From Anisakis pegreffii (lineage: Eukaryota; Nematoda; Chromadorea; Rhabditida; Anisakidae): DNA of 64,000 bases. The stretch covers positions 1 through 64,000 of the forward strand of contig JAPYMA010002301.1 of the NCBI GenBank assembly GCA_035041965.1, in the 5' to 3' direction. This document shows positions 10,401 to 24,084 of this stretch, piece by piece. The number at the start of each line of letters is the position of its first letter. Position 1 is the first letter of the stretch. A program made the position numbers and the translations under genes. The notes beneath the pieces are model-generated. The model was not told the DNA's origin and made no database searches. It was given only the letters and a program-made list of their open reading frames with translations.

Positions 10401-13400
10401 TTGATACCAGGTTTCTTCATTACTATGATGTCAACCGATGCTTCCAGAATTCGAACCTAAAACTTCAGAATATTTGCTTCCTGAATGAGGAATAATGCAT
10501 GACCAAGGAAGATCGTAAAGTAAACTAAGTCGTAAAGATTGTACTGCATGACGAGTTCAACTTATAGCAGTTAGTGATAGTTGGGTTCACGCTTGTGGCA
10601 AACAAGTGTAACTTGTTGAACGAGCTGTAACAATAGGGTATCAAAATCAAGCGTGATTGTATCGGCTGAATAATTGTTATGAGAGTGTTTGAATAGAATA
10701 ACGCAGTGAAATATGCTATCATTTAGGTGTTAGCGAATAAAGATATTTCAATAGACTATGTCAAGATGATGAATAGTGACTTTGTCTGGCTATCCGCTGG
10801 GTTATTCATCTACATCTATGTGGCAACCAAGCAGGCAGCCGTATTGCATTTGGAAACAAAACTAAACAATTCCCAAAGCTGAGTGGGAAGTGTTAATTGA
10901 GAAATTGTGTTTGCTAAATGATGCTCATTTCTCCCCGGGGAGGTACGTAAGAGCATTGCATGATTCCACCCAATACAACACTCTCCAGCGAGTATAGTCA
11001 TTTGTTGCTTTTGCGCCATTCAATCTGTGGCCATTCATACTAATAGGAAGCATTTTTAATGTGCACATGATTGGCTTCTTTCATTTTCATTGCTATGCAT
11101 TCTATACATACAAATAATCTACCAATAATATTTTCAATAATATCGTTTAATTGAGTCAATAAAGAAATTCGATATGTTATCTTAGCAGAACGTATTGATT
11201 TAACATTGCTGTCAGCGTTGTGATATCTGAGATCATACAAATGATTTCCGTGTGATATCTTGAATTATTTCCAGCTAGTATGAGTAAATTAATTTCAATT
11301 AATCCAGCCTAATGCAATCGTCGGTGTTTTATGATTGGCACATATGACACTTATAATGATAAGCACCAATAACAATTAAAACAATACTACTTTCAGTAAT
11401 AAAACTTTAAATGATACTGTAGGATCGTTTCGCTCCGGACTGATGATATAGCTGCAAGACTAAGATTCTAGTGTCTTGTAAACAAAACTGCATATTTTTT
11501 GCTGAGTTCAGATGATATAAAAAGTGCACCGTATGGATTATTCATATGTATGTTCATGCCCCAAATGTCACCAGAAAACTCCAGTCAAAAAAGAGAATTG
11601 AATTTTTCATATGCCAGTCATGGAATTGGATAAAGTTTGTTCTGTGGAATGTCATTACCGTAGTACTTCTGTGTATAACGGAGTGACATAGGAGGGCGTG
11701 ACGTTAAAATAATGCAATTTGATGATTAGCTGTGGATCGCACTTGAAATTAACGGAAAACAATTGCTTGGCCATCATCTCAGATGTGCTTCAATTTATAA
11801 GCCAATTTCCATATCATTTAGCGCAGCATTGCAGTCTAATCGTTTCTAATTTCATCGAGTATCTCCCACATATGATGGCCTTTTCGGCGCAGTTATCATT
11901 GCATTACACTTCAATTTCTTAGACGTTATTTCAATTTTAATTGTCACTCTTGAAAGCAGAACAAAGAACGTGTCAAATTGGATTGTAGATAATAGCTTGT
12001 CAGCATGGCAATTCCTTCGAATGGTTATCAAATGAGATTGGTGAGCACCAAAGAATCTAGTGCTAATATGAAGAGCAACCGTGAAATTGATATTAATTAT
12101 AGGGGTGGATCATTCCTGCCTTCGATTCTGGCGGGTATGCAATGACATCCGAATGAATTTCTGATGGACGAGAATATGTGATGCAGAGTGAGCTTAAACC
12201 TTTAGCCAAGTGGAATACAATAAAGTAAGTAAGAATTACTTGGATGAACGAAGTTTTCGAGTGAGATCAATCGAAAACATAGCAAATAATGATGGATCAA
12301 CAATTTATTTAAGTATACCGTTGTGCCATCTGGAAATTACCCATCTGATCATTTCAAAAATTACGTTTCGCTATTGTATCGTTCATAAGGGACTTTCACT
12401 CATCTGCAGATCTTTCCAACTTACGATTATCTTGACAGCTGCATTTCATTCTACTGAAATAGTGCTCTTTTTCTGACAGAACTCGCTTTCTTGACATGCC
12501 AACACTGAAATTTCAACTTTGATTAAGAGAGATTAAAGCAATCAGCTAAAGGCAGGCTTGTCTGCGTTGAGATGAGCACGTCATATATGTGAACAAAAGA
12601 GTGGGATGCTAATTCAATATGCGACCCTCAGTATGTATGGACGGACTATTGTTCCAGTGGTCAACCACACCGTCAACTCGTTCGTCAAATTATCCTTTCA
12701 TCCCATTAAACAAATTCAACGCTAAATGATTCATGAAATTCATTGAACACCAATCACTGACAGCAATCAATCGCTATTGCTGCCATAAACGCTTCAAACA
12801 AATTGCCAAATTCTTGAAAAAATGATTCGTGAAGTCGGAATTGAGCGGAGTAAAAATTTCTTCATAACACAATAGAAAAAAAAACTTAACATTAAGTTAA
12901 CATGCATACAGATGTGTTTCTGAAAACTCACAAATTAACAACATTGAAAGTTACTTTATTTTGGACGAGAACAATAACTTGTAATTTAAACTTACCATCA
13001 TTCGCAGCAACATTCTCGGATCAGTGTAATAAATCATATTATGAAGGTTTCCAGTCGTAAACGTTCATCCATAACAGTAATGCAGTAAGGTACTGTATAC
13101 TCATTATTTCACACCACTAAATATCAAATTCATTTGTGCTCCAGCCTTATTGTATCAGGTTGAACGTATTCAAAACGGTACAGTACTCGATAGCCATACA
13201 TATGACATAATCGATGTTGTTTCTGAGCAGTCCGTACATGTTCTGTCTTTCGCACCATTTCACCCTTACTTTTGGTGCCGTCAATACCGAGTTGACAATG
13301 AGTGGCTCAATCATTTGGATGCGCTACTTAATTATGCATCTTCTAATGCACGGTGGTACTCCACCGAATGTGAGAAAAGATTTTACTTCTTGTAAATTAA

Positions 13401-14443
13401 AGAAGGCGAGGACAGCGTTCAGCGCATACATGTGCGTAAAGCAGGCGAGGATGGACTTTAACGTATGTATTCTTGAAAAAAGCTAGAACGTAATCTAATG
13501 GTGTGCACTTATCCACACTACAGAAACTCACAGTAGCGGACATTGTGAGGGGTGCGAGGACATTTTAACTATCTTTGTAGGATTGCGAGGAAATCTTGAA
13601 ATTTTCTAGGGGTGCGGGGGAGGAGAGGGAGGAGAGGGGGGGAAGGTTGAGATCCACTGCTCTAATGTGTACACTTGAGAACGGGATATATAATATAAAT
13701 AGATAAGCTCTATTCAGGAAGCATCGTCCATTATTCGTTCGGTTTCTAATCTTTTCTTCGTCTTACTGCAACCAATCAATCGCATATTGCTTTTCGTTCA
13801 TAATTCATTTCGCTGTATTCAGAGGCTTTCTTCCACTAACGAATCCATCCATCGCGATATGAACAAATTCTTTTTCATAATCCCTTTAACAGTTTCTCGG
13901 CGTTGTTTTCGGTTCAACGAGCCGTGATGTTCATTCATTTGTGCTTAAAAAAGCACAACTAAACGATTTGAAAGCTATTCCCCTAGATCGTTCATCATAT
14001 TTCCACGTCCAATCTGTCTTAGACATCCCAAACAAGCATTCCTCTCACTTTCTCCTATTCCCATTAGCATGCTAATCATCTATTTACTTTTCGACATTTC
14101 TCATACCTAAATCTTCAATCAATGATTATTCGTTCCACCCATCTTCAATTATTCCTTTTGTTTTACTCTACTATCCACTTATATTATTAGTATTATTACA
14201 CTCTACGATTATCTTTAATTTTCTGCATCTCTTTTCAATTATCATTGTTCAAATATTTGTTCAACATCTTTCTTTAAGCAATGATAACTTTTCGCTTCAA
14301 TAGCACCGCCCACTTGCTGCTGAATGATTGGCTATGGTATCTTTGAACATGACCAGGCGTATTTACATCGAAAACGGTAAAAAGGCGTCAAGAGCTAATT
14401 GAGTTGTACCATTGGTTTGTCAATCGAGATTGCTGCTTTATTC
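7427..14443. other. Long intergenic region, no gene supported
   Basis: About 7 kb of AT-rich sequence between the repeat-protein gene and unc-4. Open frames are short, lack splice support and resemble no family I know. The only structured item is the hAT-like element at 13349-13659. Upstream regulatory DNA of unc-4 probably lies in the right half, by position only. Confidence 0.5.
13349..13659. mobile_element. hAT-like MITE, about 311 bp
   Basis: The right end (GGTTGAGATCCACTG) is the inverted form of the CAGTGG..CTCAACC terminus. The left end is CACGGTGGTACTCCACC. The flanking 8-mers TTCTAATG (13341-13348) and CTCTAATG (13660-13667) agree at 7 of 8 positions. The interior is G-rich near its right end (runs of G at 13615-13645). 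The short open frames that cross it are not real genes. Confidence 0.65.
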
Positions 14444-14449
14444 TTATAG
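14444..14449 (+). other. Possible trans-splice acceptor of unc-4
   Basis: TTATAG lies 17 nt before the proposed unc-4 ATG at 14467. In nematodes such an acceptor without an upstream donor commonly receives a spliced leader. Not proven by sequence alone. Confidence 0.35.
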
Positions 14450-14466
14450 ATTCTTAATTTGATCTG

Positions 14467-17400
14467 ATGTTCGCTAATTTGAATATGCAGCAGTTTTGGC
14501 AAGAATGTTGGAAAATGCAGCAGCAATTAGCTAATGGAGGTGAGTGGAGTTGCATTCGTCAGTAACCTTTTTACAGTACTTTTACGAGACTTCATTATTC
14601 GTTGTTAACGATAGTGGATGCTTGGAAGCAGTCGTTTAGGCTTGAATGTAATTTCATAAGTATGCTTAAGCCATGAATAAGGTTCTCATTTATTCGATCA
14701 TTTTGTCTGCTTTCAGTCTGTTGCATTCATTTTTCTTCTTGGATCTACAAGAAAAGATGACTGAAGTGATCATGAATCATTGAGAATACAGAAATATTGT
14801 TTTTCTTTGATTGAAATATTCAATAATGAGTGTATCAATTCATCTTCTCAATAATATGCAATCTTATTATACAAATTCTGATTTTTGCTTCCGAATTCCA
14901 AAACAACGCCTTTCATAGTTTCATCGCTACGCATTAACCTGTCCAGTGCATATCGATAAAATTGTGAAAGAAATCGCATTCAAGCAAAAAACTAATATAC
15001 GATTTGAGTGTCAATGTTTCGTTTGAAACGTTCCGTGAAATTCAGTGAGCACAAGCTGTGTTTATCACTGACGGCAGGTAAAATTCATTACCTTATTTCG
15101 TCTCATAAAGCTTCATTAAAATGTAAACATAAAAGAAACGTCAGCGATAATGCATGAAATGATTTGCTGATGGATTAGTGCGCAGCGATAAACGTGATAC
15201 GATGACTTCATCAATAATTCCTTCTGTAGTATCGACAGACACAAGCAATCAATGCAAAGAAACAATTATAGTGTAGCCATCCTCAGTTTGAGTGCCACCA
15301 ATGATTGCGTGATATTTCCAACTGAAACATCTCTTGTTTTGTTCAATAATTATTGAATGTCATCGGTTACTGAGAGCGTATTACTCACCTATTTCATCGA
15401 ATACATGATAATCATGAGTCATCGTGCATCGTTTAAATCAATTCATTTTATGACATTGCGAGGAATCAATTCAGAAAATTTGTTTTTTAATTATTACAAG
15501 CATAAAATTTTTTAATTTTAACTGGTGCCGATTTAAAAAGTAAGTATTATAACAGGGGTGTATCAAAACTGCAGACATTCAGAATTATCAAATTCAAAAT
15601 TCACTGAAATAAAGCATGCAATTTTTACTTAAAAATTAGCAAATAAGATGAGTTCATTTATTCCACTCAAAGACAGTTGTCATAAGCATAAGCTGCTTAT
15701 ATAGCTTGTTCAATCATAGTAGCATTGCAAGAATGTCGACGTTTCTGGGGATCTGCAATGATTTCTCATTATTCTAGCATTTAATTTTTGAACGATTAAT
15801 AAGCATTGATCTCCAGTTTCAGTATACACATAGTGAGAGTCTTATATGTTTTGAGCATTTCATCTAATTTAGATGTATTCGGTAAAATCATGGAGTTAAC
15901 GGCCTTTCCCATGGGGTTCTTACGGGATTGATAAAACAAAGAGCAAGTGTCTGTTTCAGTGGATGCATTCGCTACATTGAGAGCACCGTCCACAAGTCAT
16001 TCGGGTGATTCTTCAAGATCTCCATCTCCAGAAGCAGTAGAAGGCCCATCAAATGTTACGCAGAATTCCTTCAGCACCGAACACATCGACCTCAGCGCAC
16101 TTCTTTGCAATGACAAACGTAGCAGTGGTGACGGTAAGTCAGCAATATGTTATTCTTAGTTCCATTTGAGGTTTGCCTTCGTTCAAGTTTTGTTCTGATA
16201 ATGCCTGAGTAGTGCAGTATGTGCAACAATACCTATCTGCTTTTGCTCGCTACTCCCATAGCTGCGCTGAGAAAATTTTTATTTTGTCTTGGAGTTCAAT
16301 TGTCTATCTGTTAAACTAGTTTTAGCCGTGAATTGGTTTCCTTGAAGTTGTTCAGCAAGAAGAGTTCTAATTTATCGTTGACGTACTTAATTAGTTAGTA
16401 ATTTTCGGTCTATGAAAGTCATACTTCTTTTTTTGAATCCAAAATTATTTCGAAAAAAACAATTGATAACGCTGATGTATACTTGTTTATTCACTGGAAA
16501 CAAACAATATGCTCTACAGAACAAATTATGCTTGTGATGAAGTACGTGTGCCTAGAACAGACCAGCTTTATGTGAGAGATCCCAATTGAGTATTGTCATT
16601 AGTTGAGGTTATTAACAAATGCGAATGCATTCATGCAATTTGAGATTTTAAGACGGTACAAAATTTTCAGCATCATCAATCACTTTGGATAGTTTTTCTT
16701 TGGTAATTGAATATGATGTCTTATGAGCATATGGTAGCTAAGGTATTGAGTGATAGTTATAAGTTATCCACGTAGTATTCCAGCAGCACTTATGATGTGG
16801 TTCGTTAATGAACTGTTCATATAAATTAGAAGCAGAGAAGGCTGATAATAAACGACGACGAACGCGAACGAATTTCACGGGTTGGCAGTTGGAGGAACTG
16901 GAAAATGCTTTTGAGGCTAGTCATTATCCGGACGTATTTATGCGCGAAGCTCTTGCGCTTAGATTGGATCTTCTCGAATCTAGAGTTCAGGTTGGTTCAT
17001 GCTTGCCTTAAATTGCCTCACAATGCCTATCAAAAACTATCAACACTTCCACCTGCTTGCTAAATCTCGAATATTTTGCGACTGTCTAACATGCAAACTT
17101 TTAACAGTGGCCATTTTTTCGCTCGGATCGAAGTTCGACCTTTAAAATGAAACCTCAGAGCCTACTTCAGGTATTCATAATTCAAATGCTCACAAAACAT
17201 TTGAGATCTTCATGAAAGAATCCACAAAGTACTTTGAACCTTCGTATTCAAAAATGAAATTTCAGCTGACTAAGGTTTTTACTAGTTCATTCGAACTTTC
17301 GTTGAAGCCTCAATTATCATTTTGAAATATAAATTGCGCACTTAATCAGTAGGTTTATAATGTAATAAAAACTGATGCTCCCTTGAAAATGCTTCAAGTG

Positions 17401-19721
17401 AGAAAACTGCAGTGGAATTCGCAGTTCCAAATGAAATTTTAACTTTCCCTCTGATTGAGAATGCTTTCGTAATAAGGAATGCGAATTGTGCATTTATTTA
17501 GGCGTCTTTATTTAGAACATTGTCTACGCCTGATTAGAACATTGTCCACGTCTGATCGGTGAAGTTTATGATAAAAATTTCATAAGTTTAATCTATAATC
17601 ATTCAGTTTCAAACGGATCATATTGGTAATATTATAAAAATAGTGTTCTTACTGAATGTAATAGTGATAATTATGGAAACAATAACAATACTGATAATAG
17701 TTACAAATAATCATAATAGAAACAATCACATGTCAAGCATGAACTGCTTCATTAGTAGTGTTATTCAAGCGTAGATAAAAGAACAGCGTAACCGGCACTG
17801 ATACACATCGTATAATTTAACATGAACATTAATCACTTATTATCGATTCGTGATATTCCAATGATCATCTTAAATACCTCAACTCTATTAGATCTTGTGA
17901 TTCGTTCACTCTGTGCTTTTAATTTCAAGCGCAAACAATCATATAAAGTCTTGTCTGTAGCATAATTGCGTATGTGTGCATGGCTTTTGATAAATCAATG
18001 AACGAAAGTAGATAACAAAATAGGACGGATACATTGAATGGTAGCTAATTTCATTATTTGATGGCTTTATCGGTAAAACGTCAACTTAACTCGTTTCTCT
18101 CTGCGAACAAATTCAAGATGCGACTGCTTGATAAGATAAGAGAACATAGTCATTTTGGTGTGCAAGTTGAATAAAGCCAAGCACAGCATTTAGGAATCAC
18201 TTTCATAAACATTAGAGCACAGTCCTCAAGGGTGTCACAAGTTGCGACGTTAATGTCCTCTCAATGAACATCTTTGTGCTGTTATGTTGCAAAGCAAAAT
18301 GCTTTTACATTCAACTATTCAAGCACTAAGTATTTATTTCTTTATCATTTGTCAATTGTTTTTATGCCAAATACTTTATTCAGTAGTAAAGAGCTCACTC
18401 CAATTTCTTTCCTCAATTATTTGCTCAACAATAATTTTATGTCATTTACTGTTTCCTGAACACTATTATCTGTGGTGATAATCACTGAGTTGTCTCTAAA
18501 TTCACTGCAATTTTCTAAAATCAGGTTTGGTTTCAAAATCGAAGGGCCAAATGGCGTAAGAAAGAGCAATCGAGGAAAGGGGTGGGTCGTTCGCAGAACA
18601 CCGCTCTACATAGTTCTTGTGGCCGAGATGCAACCAAGAGCGAAGGAGAACAGGTCACATAAAAGCTTTCGTATAACCACTACAACAATTTCACTTTAAA
18701 ACAACTGGCAATTAAAAAAATCCTAATTTTTGACCGATTGTGAATACTTGATATTTTTGGCTCATGAAGGATTTGGTCTAGTAAAAGCAGTTTTGTACAA
18801 TATCGTGTGCACTTATTCATTCATATCCAATCCGAATGTGAGTAAAGCGGATGAATTGAAGGAAATCTCAATGAATTTTTAAATATTGTCTCAGTAACAT
18901 TGAATCCAAAAATACCTCTTGCCGAGGATATTCAATAATCTATCTTACTTCAATATCGAATTGTGGTTTTATTCACTATTCATTCAGCAAAATTTCTTCC
19001 AGTCGGCCTAGTTTCCTGCTTATGAAAGCTAATTTCAACACTTCCATACCTTGAGTTTTACAGAGAGAAGGTGATGTGCCTAAAGAGCCAGCGAGTACAT
19101 TCTCGATTGAAAGTCTTTTGGCTGCATCTCGAGTACCTCGTGGAAGAAGACCAAATGCAAAGTATCCCCGAGTACAAGTCAGTTCCGAAATTTCAAAAAG
19201 ATTTTTTTACAATCTCTTCTCAATCGAGCCTAGACAGGACTGAGTGTTAGGAACAGCTTTTCTTTGTCATTAAAAACCCCCCGTTTTAACGGATAAATAT
19301 CGAAAATGAGTATTTCCATGATTTTGTTGAACTGTGGCAACTTCCGTGAGACAGAAAAAGTTGGAGTATCGTCTTGTTAGATCAGTCAGAAAATATGATA
19401 AGTGTTAGGTTCACATGAACATCTAGTTAGATGTGAAATTGTTATTCTAGCATTTACATGCAATTCAGCAAGGAAATGTCTTTGAAATGGGAAATAAACT
19501 GTTTTTTTAATCTTCAACTAAACGCGATTGAATGAATGCGATTCACCGCTTTTCTGTAATCAGTATATTAATGCTCGGTGTACTGTATTAATATGCAATT
19601 GTTCCAGGCGTGTAAATCGATGTCACCGTTTATGTTTCCGCTCTTTCCAATCACTCAACCAGCTGGCATCACAATTCGCGAAAGTAGTCCAGCATCCATA
19701 AAAGATGACACCGAAACGTAG
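14467..19721 (+). CDS. unc-4: UNC-4 paired-like homeodomain transcription factor
   Basis: Six exons join in phase: 14467-14539, 15960-16133, 16830-16990, 18525-18653, 19064-19177 and 19608-19721, giving 254 residues. The homeodomain is residues 91-150 and is split after homeodomain position 46. Signature stretches are [30 protein letters not shown] and [14 protein letters not shown], with Gln50 and Asn51; this is the UNC-4/UNCX subclass. Residues 192-199 (FSIESLLA) form an engrailed-homology-1 motif. In C. elegans the UNC-4 eh1 region recruits the Groucho-type corepressor UNC-37 to set motor-neuron synaptic inputs. The N-terminus is Ser-rich. The first exon codes for 24 residues starting [10 protein letters not shown]. 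Length and order of parts fit a complete protein. The introns are long (1.4 kb and 1.5 kb for the first and third). Confidence 0.93.
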
Positions 19722-19942
19722 CAAGAGAATGTATATGTTTACCTCTCAAATTCAAGTGTGTAATTATGTCTTAACAATTGCAATTCTTTAGTTATAACAA
19801 TCTCTAAGGAATTCGATTGCAAATTTGTCTTTTGAAATTTTCTCGCAAGGATTTATTCTGAGAAAATCGCTTCCATTGTTTATAGTTTATATACTAACGA
19901 TTATTGAAATCCAAATCTTGATTAGGCAATTCCGACCAATGC

Positions 19943-19948
19943 AATAAA
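19943..19948 (+). terminator. Poly(A) signal downstream of unc-4
   Basis: AATAAA lies about 220 nt after the unc-4 stop codon; it is the first clear hexamer there. Confidence 0.45.
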
Positions 19949-20810
19949 CGTATTTACAAATAAAAGATGCAGGTGCTCTACGCTGAATTGATTTTGAGAA
20001 GAAAGGTTTGCCGAAACAGTGAAAATTCTCTCAATCTTCCAATATTCCACAGCATCGACCACCTCAACAATCACTGTTTGAAGTGTTGTAGTCTTATGGC
20101 CAATTTTATTAGCAGGCGTTTAAGAAACTGAATCAGAAAACTAAGCAACATTAATGCCTTCACCGATATGATGATCAGCTGTCTTCTAGGTAGATTTGCA
20201 TTCTCATCGTCCAAACAAGAAATGCTCACATTCCCGCTGTTCACTAATAAAGCCTGTTCGAAAGAGTGCTCAGAATATGACAAGCTCTTCTCCATCTCAC
20301 TCATCTTCTATTTCACCGGATCTCTTGATTTCTTTCATGTGATCAATTACTGTTGCAATCCGCTAAATAAACTGTTTCCATTTAGTTTTAGTCAGTTCGT
20401 ACTAATGGCTTTGACTTCACTGGCCAATATTTTCATCTATAATCTGAGCTCGAGATCATGTCGAGAGCCCATCGATACCAATTATATATTTCAATGTAAA
20501 AGTATCAACTGTTCAACCGTTTTTTAATATGACATGGTGATAGAAAATGTATATGAAACGAACCATTAGCAAATTGTGTATTTATACCAATGCTATCGAT
20601 TATTATCAATATTAGTCTGATGTTTTTAGGGTTGTTCAAACTGATATGAATGATGATCGATAGAATGTATTTGAAATCGAATGAATTAATACGATTTTAA
20701 AATATTCGAAATTTTGAGCAATTCTGTTCGAATTTAATCGTGATAATTTGAGCTCATTACGTCGCAGCAAAAAAAAATTGGCAATTTTTCATGGATTCAG
20801 CGAAAAAATT

Positions 20811-21035
20811 TCATACTGTGATTCTGTTTGAACGAGTACTTTTGCACAGACGGAAACCCTGTAAATAACGAAATTTAAGAACTTCAGTATTCTGGATGAG
20901 TACAGCTGAAAATAACGATGTTGACTCGTCCTGAACCGGGACGTTCGTGCATCTTTCGGCGATGAATTGAACCAACCTTGGACTCTCCATAATTGCTTCT
21001 AAAAGTTCTTCTACATTGTGAAAGTCAATCGCCAT
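20811..21035 (-). CDS. Hypothetical short coding candidate
   Basis: A 74-residue open frame starts MAIDFHNVEELLEAIMESPR. It has the look of a real acidic, helix-forming N-terminus, with a possible donor (CAGG/GTTTCC) after about 60 codons. Open stretches occur further along the same strand at 20240-20370 (a TTTATTTAG acceptor followed by RIATVIDHMKEIKRSGEIED and a GTGAGA donor), but I could not join them in phase to a convincing gene. It may be chance. Confidence 0.22.
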   Translation of the reverse strand: MAIDFHNVEELLEAIMESPRLVQFIAERCTNVPVQDESTSLFSAVLIQNTEVLKFRYLQGFRLCKSTRSNRITV

Positions 21036-23141
21036 TGGAAATGTGTATCAAGCTAGTCATCATCGCTTACGGTGTAAAATTAACAATATTGTGAATTAAT
21101 TCGTTGGTTTTGCCTGTATGGATGGTATTTGATAGAGTGTGCAAAATAAATGAAATAATATAATAAAAATGCACGAGAGCATAATGTGTATGCAAATGAA
21201 TTCATATGATACTTTGTTTTTGAGTCTAAAAAAGTAAAAGCAGAACAGATCAACTAATATCTCCAGATTTGTTGCTATGATTAGTTGTTCAGATAGAGTC
21301 TAGCAAATTAAATTGAATGCCTTTATTGTGATTGAAGAGTGAGCATGAGATTTTGAATGATGTAATTGTACCAATGAGAGCGTAAGCTGAATTGTTTCAA
21401 TTCGTAATGAAGAAACGAATTGAAATAAATTGAAACTGAAAATATGATCGAATAATGTCAAAGCAGATAAAATTATGATGACGAAGTGCGGTAAAGAGAT
21501 CATATTTGCACAGAATTGTCGATAGCTGTCTCATTTGCATAATTATCACATTCATCAAAATTTTAATCGCAAACCCTCAGCTGAATGAATACATTGACGC
21601 AGTTATCTATCCATATATCAATATCACTTAATGTGTGCGCGATTATGAAAATTAGCGTTAAACAACAAAATAAATTGCTCTCAAATACGTTAAACGTTAC
21701 ATCATCAGTCGTTCAGCCTACTATTATAATATTCAATAGCATTTTGATATTCATTAAAAAGTTGTCTACATCTTCAGATTCTTACTCTTTGGCTAATTAT
21801 ATTGCTGAAATGACAAAGAAAGAAAGGGTAGTTGTTTTTTCCCAAAAGATCCAACAGTAAGTAGGCATTATGTGGGTACGTTGTTAGAGAAACACCATCA
21901 GAGCTTCACGAATTCAGAATCAATTGACAAGAAGCTGAACAAAACATGCGAAAAAAAATTCTCGGACATGCGCTTAAGAGATGCATACTATGAAGATTGT
22001 TGTAAAGGGTGAGATTCTCTGTTCATGTTTTAGGATATGGTGTTCAACATACACACATACATTATCACGTTATAATAAAAGCCAAGTATTTACTCTCAAC
22101 CATCTGATGAACATTGGCACTTTTGTAAAATTCACATCAATGTTTTCACTTTGAAATGTAGCAGTAGAAGAATCTTCAGAAGTACCACAAAAATCGAGTT
22201 TTTCTTTAATTGATTGACGGTGCCTTTACTCAGTATAGTGTTTAGTGGAAAAAACTAGGAGATTAAGTAAATTTTAAGTTTCTTCTGCACTCATGGCGCA
22301 CAGTTGATACCTACAGTTCAATATCATGGAATTTATCTCAGGTCCGTAATAGAGTTCATGAACAAATCTGATAGCATCTCGTATTTACGCTAAAAATTAT
22401 GCATAATTTTGCTATGGATGATTAGCTATAATAGGCTGAATTTAGAAGATGAGAAAATATGTTAAATTGATGTGAGGTGTGCTAACTGGATGCAGCTTAG
22501 TATAGTTACCGAATGCACAATCAAAGATTGTTCTAGCAGAACAAAACAACAAAATTTGGTGATAAATCTAGTATAAACATGTATTTTGTGATAGGTAGGC
22601 AGGTATCATTCATAGAAATTGATTATCAGATCAATAAGGTTAGCTCATTGTTTACTTGAGGTTGTTTGTGAAGCTTGAATAACTGTATTTGATTGTTTGT
22701 TTAGTTGTAAATGCTTAAGTTTCACTGAACTGAAGCGTTGAATAAAATGAGAGCATTTCAATTTGTTTCACTTATAATCAAGCGGCAGCAGCAGCACCAT
22801 ATCAATCAGCTGAACTGCTGCGTTTGCATCGACCATTCGCTCGAGGATTACCGTTTCCCGATGCAATTTCGATTTGTTAACGAGACGAACGTTTTATGAA
22901 ATAATCTTCACGCACACATCCATCTCCAATGGGAATTGCCGTTGTTGAATCATTGCTTGTCCATTGCAATCCTAATCGCTTTCTTAAACCAATAACAAAT
23001 CGTTGTCACTAATCATAACTCATTGTTTTTCGTTCATCTTCCACGCACAATCACTTATCACCAATAAATAAGCATGCATTTATTTATTTTTTATTATTAT
23101 TGATCTTGTTGTTATTATCATCATTGTCACCAGGATTGCCA

Positions 23142-23144
23142 TAA

Positions 23145-23188
<44 letters not shown>

Positions 23189-23217
23189 CATTATTATTAT
23201 TATCATTATTATTATTG

Positions 23218-23254
<37 letters not shown>

Positions 23255-23264
23255 AATTATATTA
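23142..23264. repeat. (ATT)n microsatellite
   Basis: About 120 bp of nearly pure ATT/TTA triplets with a few CATT interruptions. Confidence 0.95.
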
Positions 23265-23939
23265 TCAGGAATGTGCTGAGGGCGCTGATTCGTTAGCAGC
23301 GGAATTTTTCAGCGAAAGCGCCCGCTGGTGTCTTTGGTTAGCGCTTTTGCGAGTTTAGCGAATTCCACTGACTGCTCGTCTACAGGTGAATGCATAATTT
23401 GCTCCAAATACAGCTAACTATAATGTGGAAATTGCAAATCGTTTTAACATCCCAAAGCGTTCCGGTTTTTCGTTTCGTAAGGTTTACTGCACAATATAAT
23501 AATTATGTTCGTTGTACAGGAACAACTCTTAACTGTAATTCAATACTTTTTTATTACAGAGCAATTAGTTCAACCACATTAGGTTCATCATTACTAGTTC
23601 AGATTAATCATAGAGCGCATTATTTTAAGGCAGATCATAGAGCACACTAATTGACTACCTATCGCGCCCTCATCATGATCTTTATTGCTGATATTATATA
23701 TTTGACCACCCAAAGCGAAGCACGGTACATTTCCACTTCCTGTGCACAACGAATTAAATTTGCTTTAACGCCGACGGTTCAAGTGATATAAGCACTTCTA
23801 GTTCTCAAGAAAGTACGACTGCTAGGAGACGGCAATCGTTTTTACTTCAAAAAGCAAACAAGGTCAATGGATCCTATAAAGTCGTCAATCCATTAAAAAA
23901 CCAAACAATTCTTCTAAAGTAATGCTAATTCGTCTAGGC

Positions 23940-24075
23940 CAGTGGTTCCCACGTTCGGGTGCTCCATTACTCCTTTTGAAAATATGGCAGGCCGCCGTTA
24001 CCTCCCCCCCCACCCTCCACCCGACACCCTCAAATTACCAAACACAGGTAATTTCACTTCCAATGAGAACCGCTG
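23940..24075. mobile_element. Short hAT-like element copy
   Basis: The left terminus is CAGTGGTTCCCACGTTCGGG. The right terminus, read in reverse, is CAGCGGTTCTCATTGG. The C-rich interior (a GCAGGCCGCCGTTACCTCC-type segment) matches the ends of the longer copy at 36064-37122. The flanking 8-mers GTCTAGGC and TCCTAAAC share the CTA core but have diverged. Confidence 0.6.
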
Positions 24076-24084
24076 TCCTAAACC

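Noticed and set aside
13150..13486. Two overlapping plus-strand open frames of 81 and 90 codons
   Set aside because: Their 3' halves run into the hAT-like element at 13349, and there is no domain or splice support.
20168..20527. 119-codon plus-strand open frame
   Set aside because: The composition looks random, with Cys/Ser/Phe scattered and no family resemblance. The opposite strand has equally plausible open stretches.
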